NCBI GenBank assembly: GCA_040219275.1
Contig: JAVJSU010000032.1
Span: 1 to 64,000, forward strand
Reading direction: 5' to 3'
Length of the DNA: 64,000 nucleotides
From: JAVJSU01 sp040219275
Lineage (GTDB): Bacteria; Chloroflexota; Anaerolineae; Aggregatilineales; Phototrophicaceae
Shown here: piece by piece, positions 45,499 through 53,262 of the stretch
Layout: every line of letters starts with the position of its first letter
Numbering within the stretch: the first letter of the stretch is position 1
Program-made: the position numbers and the translations under genes
Notes under the pieces: generated by a model
The model's database searches: none
Seen by the model: the letters and a program-made list of their open reading frames with translations, nothing else
What the model was told of the DNA's origin: nothing

Positions 45499-47238
45499 AT
45501 GGCTTACCGCAATGATTTTGAAGATACCAGTTTATTGTTCCCACCGGGCGTACCCCGTCCCCCGCGCAGGCTGATAAACGCCCCCAACCACACCTATAAC
45601 GTCAAAGACCTGAACATCGGTGATTTAGTCCGTACCCTGAGCATCAGCGGATTCTACGAAGCGCGCATCGAAGAAATCCTCACCACGCCCATCATGGATG
45701 CAGACATCCTGCGTTATCGCCACGACATCATCGACGATTTGCTCCGCACGCCCTCGCTCGCCACCCAATTGGAGAGCATTTTGCAGGTGATTATCAATCT
45801 GGAAAATTATCTGGTGGAACCGCAATGGGAAGAAAGTGAATTGCGGCGCGTGGCGTGGCGCTTGAGTGAGTTGGAAAATTATGTGGATGGCGTGGTCAAG
45901 CTGAATGACTTGCTCACCGCAGTCGGCGATCATTTGCACTCAACGGGTTTGCGGACTCTGCGGGAAAAAGTGAATGCTATCGCCAGCCACGAAACATTTA
46001 TCCGTCTGCGTGCGGATTTACCCGAATATTCCCAGAAATTTAGGGGCATCGCCAGCATCACCATCGGCGTGAATCTTGATGACGAATTGCGCCCACGCGA
46101 GGCAATGTTGTTGAACGTCAACACGACGCGCTTTCGTGGTCAATCCATGCTGAATTGGTTTTTCTGGCGCAAACCACCCGCCAATGATGACGCGCCCGCA
46201 GGTCCGTTGCATCGCGCCCCGCCGGACGAGATGGTGATGCGCTTCGGGCAGGAATCGCCACAGATGCAAACGCTGTTTCAAGACCTTGAAGCCGTCATGA
46301 ACGACATCGCCAAGCCCATTTCTAAAGCGTTGGAAAATTACACCACCGTCAACGCCCGTATGATCGTCAATTTAAAAGTAGAGATCGCCTTTTATCTCGG
46401 CGCGATCAAGCTGATTCAGCATGTGCGGGCTTCTGGAATGCCAATTTGCCGTCCAGACATTGCACCGATGGACACGCGCAATTGTGAGTTGACGGATTTT
46501 TATAACATTGGCTTGTTGCTCCAGCAAAGCACGCTCAACCGCCCGCGAGATTTGAGCGAGATGATTATCACCAACGACCTTCGCTTTGATGAAGACGGGC
46601 GCATTTTCATCCTGACGGGACCGAATCGCGGGGGCAAGACGACCTACACCGTCGCGTTAGGATTGGTGCAGGTGTTGTTTCAGGCGGGGTTATTTGTGCC
46701 AGCGCAATCCGCGACGATGAGTCCGGTGGATGGCATTTACACCCATTTCGCCACCGTAGAAGACCCGCGTCTGGAAGCCGGACGGCTGGGCGAGGAATCG
46801 ATCCGGCTGAATAAGGTGTTCCAATATGCCACGCGCAACAGCCTGATTTTGCTCAACGAGACGTTTTCCAGCACAAGTTCGGTGGAAAGTGTGATTTTGT
46901 GCAAGGATGTGGTGCGTGTGTTACGGTTGATGGGCGCAAGGGCGATCTTCGCTACGCATCTGCACGAATTGGCGGCGGATGTGGACACGATCAACCGCGA
47001 GATTGACGGCGATAGCGCGGTGAAGAGTATGGTGTCTCAGGTTGATCTTGAAATTGACGACGAGGGCGAACGTCATCGCAGAACCTATAAGATCGTCGCC
47101 GGTCCGCCGGTAGGGTCGAGCTATGCGCGGGAAATCGCCGCCCGTTACGGCATCAGCTATCATAAGCTGACGACCATGCTCCGTGATCGTGACGTATTGC
47201 CGAATGAATCCGAATCGTCCCGCGTGAATGGCTCATAA
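45499..47238 (+). CDS. MutS-like ATPase without the mismatch-recognition domain
   Basis: A 579-residue protein with the MutS ATPase domain at the C-terminus. It has GPNRGGKTT (about residue 374) as Walker A, LILLNETFSST as Walker B, and THLHELAAD as the signature His/Glu. The N-terminal 360 residues are helical lever-like and lack the mismatch-binding Phe-x-Glu domain, so it is not the classical MutS. It matches the short uncharacterised MutS-related group. An internal proline/arginine insert near 225-250 (RKPPANDDAPAG) is notable. Starts close to a purine-rich site AAGGC. Confidence 0.85.
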   Translation: MAYRNDFEDTSLLFPPGVPRPPRRLINAPNHTYNVKDLNIGDLVRTLSISGFYEARIEEILTTPIMDADILRYRHDIIDDLLRTPSLATQLESILQVIINLENYLVEPQWEESELRRVAWRLSELENYVDGVVKLNDLLTAVGDHLHSTGLRTLREKVNAIASHETFIRLRADLPEYSQKFRGIASITIGVNLDDELRPREAMLLNVNTTRFRGQSMLNWFFWRKPPANDDAPAGPLHRAPPDEMVMRFGQESPQMQTLFQDLEAVMNDIAKPISKALENYTTVNARMIVNLKVEIAFYLGAIKLIQHVRASGMPICRPDIAPMDTRNCELTDFYNIGLLLQQSTLNRPRDLSEMIITNDLRFDEDGRIFILTGPNRGGKTTYTVALGLVQVLFQAGLFVPAQSATMSPVDGIYTHFATVEDPRLEAGRLGEESIRLNKVFQYATRNSLILLNETFSSTSSVESVILCKDVVRVLRLMGARAIFATHLHELAADVDTINREIDGDSAVKSMVSQVDLEIDDEGERHRRTYKIVAGPPVGSSYAREIAARYGISYHKLTTMLRDRDVLPNESESSRVNGS

Positions 47239-47336
47239 CGTGGGGTGGTTCGGTGTACAATAGGCATTGGCTAAGCGGTTGGCAACTTTACCCGCTTGCG
47301 GTACATCTGCGTGCATAAACTTGGGGATAGATAAGC

Positions 47337-48152
47337 ATGGACATTGCACAACTTTTCGACCTCAGCAAATCTCAGGGTTTTGCGCTGGTTTTGCTCCTGA
47401 TGATCTGGGCGCAATTGCTCTTTGGTGGCATGATGGTCGGCAATCCGAATCCTGAACGGACGCGCCGGATGCCCGTTTGGACGCGGATCGGGTCTTCGGT
47501 CATGCTAGTGTTTGCCGCGTGGATATTATTTTCATTTTTACCTGCGCCACAAGCCAACCCACTGAATCCGATTTTGACAGATAATGTTTACGATTATGTG
47601 ATTTACATTGCTATCGGTATGACACTCGGTTTGATTGGTGATTTATTCATGGCAAAGGTGATCCGCATCCCGCGTGTTGACCCCGTGCTCCCCGGCATGA
47701 TTGCCTTTGGGCTGGGGCATATCGTCTATATTCTCGGATTGCTCGATATTGCCAGCAAATTAAGCCTGAATAATGACGCAACCCTTCAGGCATCGCTGGT
47801 CGTCTGGTGGATCATCGCGGGTGGCTTATGGTTCGCGCTGATCTTCCTACCCGCCAGAGAAAAACGCGGTCTGCTCCATTTTGCCGCCTTGCCGTATGCC
47901 CTTTTGCTGGCGAGTACCGTCGCGATTGCCTGTGCCTTAGCGCTGGAGAATAATCAATTTGTGCTGGTCGCACTGGGCGCGATTTTGTTTCTGGTGAGCG
48001 ACCTCATCCTAGCCATGCACCTGTTCAACAAGACTTATTTCCCGCTGATCGACGATGTGGTGTGGCTCACCTATGGACCCGGACAAATGTTGATCGTCTA
48101 CGGCATCGTGATGTTTGGTCTGGGCTTTCCGCTACAGTTAGTCGGTTTATGA
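47337..48152 (+). CDS. YhhN/TMEM86 family membrane protein
   Basis: A 271-residue integral membrane protein with seven to eight helices. Motifs GDLFMA, FGLGHIVYI, FLVSDLILAM and YGPGQMLIVYG belong to YhhN/TMEM86, whose characterised animal members hydrolyse lysoplasmalogen. Bacterial function is not settled. The first 60 residues are an added leader region with one helix. A GGGGATA box precedes the ATG. It converges with the endonuclease-type gene with 15 bases between. Confidence 0.88.
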   Translation: MDIAQLFDLSKSQGFALVLLLMIWAQLLFGGMMVGNPNPERTRRMPVWTRIGSSVMLVFAAWILFSFLPAPQANPLNPILTDNVYDYVIYIAIGMTLGLIGDLFMAKVIRIPRVDPVLPGMIAFGLGHIVYILGLLDIASKLSLNNDATLQASLVVWWIIAGGLWFALIFLPAREKRGLLHFAALPYALLLASTVAIACALALENNQFVLVALGAILFLVSDLILAMHLFNKTYFPLIDDVVWLTYGPGQMLIVYGIVMFGLGFPLQLVGL

Positions 48153-48167
48153 TCCGACGCATAGAGG

Positions 48168-49217
48168 CTAATCAACCAGCGCCAATTCTACCCGCACCGG
48201 ATAATGGTCTGATCCTGCCGTACGTTCCCACACCTGTGCAGAAGCCGCGCTAATTCCCGCGCTGTGGAAGAAATAGTCAATGCGGGCGGCGGCGCACACC
48301 GGAAAATTGTCGACGCATAGATGCCCGAACGGGGCGAATGTCCAGCCTAATCCCCGCGCTGAAGACCGATACGCGTCTGTGTAATCGTTGGTCATCCAAT
48401 CATATTCGATGTTGCGCTCCGTCAGGTTAAAATCACCACCGACGATCACCGGCACACTTTCGGCATCCATCCGCGCCAGCAATTCCTGTACGTCCTGACG
48501 GCGACGGGCGAAATTATTGGCGAAAGGATAGACCAGATGCACGTTATACAGCGCGACTTCCTGACCATCCAAATCCAGCAGAAGGCGTTGCTGATAGTAT
48601 GTATACGGGACATAGGCTTCTTCCTCCAAAATCGGCACACGACTGAGCACACCCTGCCCGCGAACACGCCCCGCTACCGGATACAACGCCTGATAGGGAT
48701 AGGTTTCTGCGAACGCTTCGGCAAATGTCGCGGACGCTTCTTCGCCCAATTCCTGCAATAACACCACATCAGCATCAATCTCGCGGATGAGTGTCGTAAA
48801 TTCGTCCAGATTGGTGCCAAACGAGGCGATATTGAACGTAACCATTGAGAGTCGCGGTGCATCGTCGGGAATCGTTGGCGCGGTGGTGAAGAACCCGCCC
48901 CCATACCACAGCATAAATGCCCCGAACGGCGCGATGGTCAGCGCGAGCAGTTCCCATCGATGCATCAGCACGACGATTGGAACGAGCACCAACGCGGGCA
49001 AAATCAGCAAATGGATGAACGAATTAAACAGCGGAATCAGCATCCATTGTTCTTCGCTAATCACGAGGCGCAAAATCAAAAATCCGCTCACGCTCATGCC
49101 ATACGCGCCCGTCATCGCACGGAAGAAATAAAGCGTCATCGTCAGCAGAATCTTGAATGGGTTGGGTGTAGAAAGTTGTATATTCTGAGGCGTCGTTGTC
49201 GCTGTGTGTTCGATCAA
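48168..49217 (-). CDS. membrane-linked endonuclease/exonuclease/phosphatase-fold protein
   Basis: A 349-residue protein. Two to three N-terminal membrane helices (about 25-105) are followed by an EEP-superfamily domain. It has RLSMVTFNIA, the catalytic Glu in LLQELG, YNVHLVYP, GGDFNLTE with the Asp-Asn pair, and a final SDHYPV with the base His. This superfamily includes DNase I-like nucleases and lipid phosphatases. An extracytoplasmic phosphodiesterase is plausible. The start is TTG at 49217 with AGGATG nine bases upstream. The first ATG (49139) has no ribosome site. Confidence 0.85.
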   Translation of the reverse strand: MIEHTATTTPQNIQLSTPNPFKILLTMTLYFFRAMTGAYGMSVSGFLILRLVISEEQWMLIPLFNSFIHLLILPALVLVPIVVLMHRWELLALTIAPFGAFMLWYGGGFFTTAPTIPDDAPRLSMVTFNIASFGTNLDEFTTLIREIDADVVLLQELGEEASATFAEAFAETYPYQALYPVAGRVRGQGVLSRVPILEEEAYVPYTYYQQRLLLDLDGQEVALYNVHLVYPFANNFARRRQDVQELLARMDAESVPVIVGGDFNLTERNIEYDWMTNDYTDAYRSSARGLGWTFAPFGHLCVDNFPVCAAARIDYFFHSAGISAASAQVWERTAGSDHYPVRVELALVD

Positions 49218-49470
49218 ATTGAAGTCATCCTAAATAGTGGCTAAATTATCCGTTACACAGACCACTGTAATGCAGAGTGGATGCTCGCATCAAGCACTCA
49301 GGTGCGTGATTTATGCGGAGTAGGTGCGGTTGCAGAATCAAAAGAGCACGATAATTGTTTACCGCGCTCTTATTTCGTGTCAGATGAGTCGTGTTATTTA
49401 TGGAGAAATCAAAACGGATACGAATAATTCATTTTTTCCAATCAAACTGCGGATGTTCAGCGATAAACGG
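49218..49470. other. gap between two minus-strand genes
   Basis: AT-rich sequence without a protein-like frame. Nothing beyond the downstream hairpin was identified. Confidence 0.45.
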
Positions 49471-49518
49471 GAACCTCACCCCTTCTCCTCCCCAAAAATT
49501 GGAAACGGGGTGAGGTTC
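49471..49518 (-). terminator. hairpin after the C39 peptidase gene
   Basis: A 12-bp stem GAACCTCACCCC/GGGGTGAGGTTC with a loop of 24 bases lies 11 bases after the stop. The downstream T content is low, so termination may be weak. Confidence 0.6.
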
Positions 49519-49528
49519 ATTAAGACCA

Positions 49529-50590
49529 TTAGCTACTTTGCAGTGCGTTAAGGCGTTCGCGTGCCTGTGTGAAGTTCGGGTTAAAGGCGAGCACGGCGTT
49601 GTAATTATCAATCGCTCGTTGCGTCTGACCCAGACCTTCACGCGCGATAGCGGCATAGTAGTAGGTTTCTTCTACATATTGCCCGCCACCATCATTCAAG
49701 ACGGCGGTTGCCAGTGTAATGGTCACGTCATATTGACCCACCGCGTTATAGGCTTCATACGGTCCGAATTGATACCAGAGCATACGCCACGGTAAACCAA
49801 GATTACGCGCCACATCATACGCTGTCGCCGCATCGTCATACATTTCCAGCATGGTGAGGGCGCTCCCCATATTGAACCATGCGAACGCGTCGGTTTGATC
49901 GGCGGTCGCTTCAGCTTGTGCAAGGTTGAAGGTGTTCACGACATTGACGAAAGAATCTGCGTCATCACCGAGCAAGTCATTCAACGCGGATTCTGTATTG
50001 GCGGTATAGACCGGCATATACATATAGTTGAAATGTTGCCAATATTCCGCAATATGCTCGTAAGAGTATTGGAGATTAGCACCGTCGTAGCTATCATGGG
50101 TGATAAAGACTTCACGCGCATCATCATAACCGATCACCAGCAGATAATGCCCCATCCACCCCTGATTCGCCCGTTCGGGATCATAACCAGATTCGATAAT
50201 AGTCGGGAAACCGTTGGCAATCAGCGTGCGGAGTGTATCCAGCGTGCCACCGTAGCGCACCATCGAAAATACGGGCAACTCCGGCACCTGCGAATTAACG
50301 AACTCCGCCATTTGCCATGGGCTAACATTTTTATCTTCAAAATTAGGCTTCAACCATGCCGCGGCGCGTGCCTGATTATCCACATAGCCATAATAGGACA
50401 ACGCCATTGTAATGGTCGCCGGTCCGCAATTGTTCCATGTTTGTGCGTGGTAGGTAAAACCGTTCAGCAAAAATGATGACGGCAGTGTATCAACCTCAGT
50501 CGTATCGTCCTGTGCAAATGCGCCACCAGCTGGCAAGATCATCACCAACAGCGCCAGTAGCAGTCCCCATTTCCAAAACCGTGTTGTCAT
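49529..50590 (-). CDS. secreted C39 peptidase-like protein with TPR region
   Basis: A 353-residue exported protein with a signal peptide ending AFAQ. The C39-type cysteine peptidase core has Cys55 (QTWNNCGPAT), His148 (WMGHYLLVIGYDD) and Asp166 (HDSYDG). TPR helices fill residues about 220-350 (AFAWFNMGSAL, YYYAAIAREGLGQTQRAIDNYNAVLAFNPNF). C39 enzymes cut double-glycine-type leaders, but secreted ones have unknown substrates. AAGGAA lies about ten bases before the ATG. No ABC or bacteriocin gene is nearby. Confidence 0.87.
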   Translation of the reverse strand: MTTRFWKWGLLLALLVMILPAGGAFAQDDTTEVDTLPSSFLLNGFTYHAQTWNNCGPATITMALSYYGYVDNQARAAAWLKPNFEDKNVSPWQMAEFVNSQVPELPVFSMVRYGGTLDTLRTLIANGFPTIIESGYDPERANQGWMGHYLLVIGYDDAREVFITHDSYDGANLQYSYEHIAEYWQHFNYMYMPVYTANTESALNDLLGDDADSFVNVVNTFNLAQAEATADQTDAFAWFNMGSALTMLEMYDDAATAYDVARNLGLPWRMLWYQFGPYEAYNAVGQYDVTITLATAVLNDGGGQYVEETYYYAAIAREGLGQTQRAIDNYNAVLAFNPNFTQARERLNALQSS

Positions 50591-51125
50591 TCGAGTGTAT
50601 TCCTTTTAAGGAGTGTATCCTATTTAACCTCAGGGATTTGCATATATTATAACCTGTTAACGGCACTTTCAATCCCACCTATCCCATACGCTTACCTGAC
50701 GCTCTCCCTATTGTGGTCGTCGTAAGATACTGAAGGCTTAAGGCTTGGTGTTATTGTCCCGTTTGTATACTCCCCTTATAATGTGAAAGGGGCACGTTTC
50801 TTTAATGCAATCGTCTATAATCAGCTGACGTTACGCAGAGTAAATATTAGGATGATGTTGGGCATGAAGTAGATGCTCAAACATGAGTAAGTCAGTTGGT
50901 CAGGTAATCAGTTTGTCAGAAAGTACATACTGCCAACGTGCAATGAATGTTTTTGCTAAGATGCTGATTTACTGAAGTGCTGATTTACTTACCGTCGTTT
51001 ACTGTTTACAAGTTAAATATTGTGATTGATTATTTTTGCGTCACATCACTAATCAGATTACACGTCATATATTATCAAAAGGTAACAGCGTCGTGAAGGC
51101 GGTCAATATCGACAGGCAACATGAC
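50591..51125. other. intergenic region with short repeats before the kinase-receptor gene
   Basis: Non-coding except for possible upstream start codons of the next gene. It holds 8-base period repeats (50891-50922) and a 12-base direct repeat at 50962 and 50978. No clear promoter was pinned down. Confidence 0.55.
50891..50989. repeat. short tandem and direct repeats, 8-base period
   Basis: Four 8-base units gtcagttg, gtcaggta, atcagttt, gtcagaaa run from 50891 to 50922. TGCTGATTTACT occurs at 50962-50973 and again at 50978-50989, a 16-base period. Confidence 0.6.
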
Positions 51126-53024
51126 ATGCAATTCCGAAATAGGACGCAGATTGCCACTAACAATGTGACGCAACTCTATCGCGCCTTCTTAATTCAGCAA
51201 GATAGCGACGATGTTGAGGTGATTGTAAAAACGATCACACTCACTGCATTGGGCGATGAGGCTGACCTTGATCGTGAGGCGCTTGTAAAACGCTTAGAGT
51301 CGCTCCAGATGTTAGACCATCCGCATATTTTTCCCCTGCTTGATCTTCGATTTAATGACCATAATCACAATCAAATTCAACAGGTGATGACTCCGGCTGT
51401 GATTACCCTGCTGGAGCAATTACCCGGAAAAGGCTATTCGATTTCGCGGGCGCAGGCAATTTTCACGCAAGTTGCACAGGGTCTACACTATGCACACGAG
51501 GCGGGCGTATTACATCTCAACCTTAAACCGCAAAATGTGCTATTTGATGATGTTGGCAATGCCTGCTTAAGTGATTTTAGCGTTATCCCGCCGGATGTGC
51601 GTAAAAGCAAGCTGTATGCAACGCCCGCCTATCTCGCGCCAGAGCAAATTAACGGCGAACCGCTCAGTGTGCAAACCGATATTTACGCGCTGGGGTGTTT
51701 GCTCTATACGTTATTGACCGGCACGCCTCCCTTTAGCATCCGGCAGGGTATAGACGAAGTTGCCGTTCTCAATAAGCAACTGATGTCTGATCCTGTGCTA
51801 CCATCGAAGATCAACAGTGTGTTACCCAAAGCAATTGATTCAGTTATTGCCAGAGCACTCGCCAAAGCACCCGAAGCACGTTATGAAAGCATCGCACAAT
51901 TTGAGCAAGCGGTAGTTTCTGCCTTCGATCATGCCAATCAACGCTCCCGTTCCGTGCCGACTCCGGCAATCACCATTCCACTGATTGTACGTCCATTTAT
52001 TGTTGCATTTTTCTTTATGGCAGTTGCGATCATCGCGCTTATATTTTCCTTGCGAAATGTACCCGAATCCCCAACGCGGAAAATAGCCGCCGCACCACAG
52101 ATTCTTATGGGGACAAACAGCCCGTCTGATACGTTGACTGTATCCGCACAGGAGAACGAATTGGCAGTTGCAAGTCTGGGTGAAGGGGGCTTTATCGCCT
52201 ATATCACCTGCAATCGCAGTAGCGAATATTACGCGACAATCGCACGCGAGGTATTAACTTTCGCGCAAGCCGCGGATTTGCCTGTGTTAGTCTATGATGG
52301 TCAGAACGACGCATTTCGTCAGCCCATTTTGATTGAGCAGGCGCGGGTGGACGGCGCACAGGGATTTATTGTTTGTCCTTTGAATTTAGATGCACTCGCT
52401 GATGCACTCGGCGGATTGGTCGCAGATAATATCCCGCTGGTACTCACCGCTGGTATATTTGATGGCGCGGTGGTTGTGCATGAAGATGACACCTTACTCG
52501 GCGAACCCATCGGAGAATATGCCGGACGCTACATTCGTGATGAGTTATCAGGGCAGGCACAGGTAGTCGTGTTGAATTATCCGCAATTGCCTAATCTTAT
52601 CGAACGAGAACAGGCGATGGTCGCTGGCATGTTCGCCTTTGCACCCTCTGCTGAAATTGTTTCTACCACTCCCGGTGCAACCGTTGATGGTGGCTATGAT
52701 TCCGTGAATTTTCTGCTGGAAACAAATACATCGTTTAACGTGATTTTGAGCATCAATGATGCCGGTACCTATGGCGCGATTGAAGCCCTGGAAGAAGCGG
52801 GTATTGCACCGAATGCTGTTGCAATCTTTAGCGTGGATGCTGAATTACGCGCACAGCAATATATCCGTGAGAATTACTTTTTGCGGGCATCCATCAGCGC
52901 CGGACGGCAGGAGTCTGCGCGGGCAATTGTAAATAGTATGGTTAAGTTGCTTTCGGGTAGTCCGATTGCGGAAACGATACAGGTTCCCCCCGGTGAAATT
53001 ATCACAATAGAGGATGTTAATTAA
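51126..53024 (+). CDS. transmembrane pseudokinase fused to a periplasmic sugar-binding-type domain
   Basis: A 632-residue protein. Cytoplasmic residues about 5-270 are a Ser/Thr kinase fold. It has the ATP Lys in VIVKTI (Lys35), the catalytic loop reading HLNLKPQN where the Asp of HRD is replaced by Asn132, the metal Asp150 in SDFS in place of DFG, APEQ, and TDIYALGCLLYTLLTG. The Gly-loop is not recognisable. One membrane helix (about 289-309) leads to a type I periplasmic-binding domain of about 300 residues (FIAYITCNRSSEYY, QPILIEQARVDGAQGFIVCPL, GGYDSVNFLL). Starts at 51036 (TTG) and 51093 (GTG) are also possible. Confidence 0.85.
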   Translation: MQFRNRTQIATNNVTQLYRAFLIQQDSDDVEVIVKTITLTALGDEADLDREALVKRLESLQMLDHPHIFPLLDLRFNDHNHNQIQQVMTPAVITLLEQLPGKGYSISRAQAIFTQVAQGLHYAHEAGVLHLNLKPQNVLFDDVGNACLSDFSVIPPDVRKSKLYATPAYLAPEQINGEPLSVQTDIYALGCLLYTLLTGTPPFSIRQGIDEVAVLNKQLMSDPVLPSKINSVLPKAIDSVIARALAKAPEARYESIAQFEQAVVSAFDHANQRSRSVPTPAITIPLIVRPFIVAFFFMAVAIIALIFSLRNVPESPTRKIAAAPQILMGTNSPSDTLTVSAQENELAVASLGEGGFIAYITCNRSSEYYATIAREVLTFAQAADLPVLVYDGQNDAFRQPILIEQARVDGAQGFIVCPLNLDALADALGGLVADNIPLVLTAGIFDGAVVVHEDDTLLGEPIGEYAGRYIRDELSGQAQVVVLNYPQLPNLIEREQAMVAGMFAFAPSAEIVSTTPGATVDGGYDSVNFLLETNTSFNVILSINDAGTYGAIEALEEAGIAPNAVAIFSVDAELRAQQYIRENYFLRASISAGRQESARAIVNSMVKLLSGSPIAETIQVPPGEIITIEDVN

Positions 53025-53262
53025 ACCCACTCTGCACTAAGCGTTTTTTCAGCATACCCCGCGAAAGCAAATTGTCTACCCGCCTCTTATGTGACGTATA
53101 CGTTGTTCTTACACGCTTAACGTAAACTCAATAGACTATGGTTTTATAGCCTCTTATGTAAAGCCTTTGTTGAGAAACAAGTACAGTTCGGTAATTTCAG
53201 GTAAAATAAAGACATCTTGAGGACGGGTGTAACGCATCCGGCGTATAGGGATAGATAAACGT

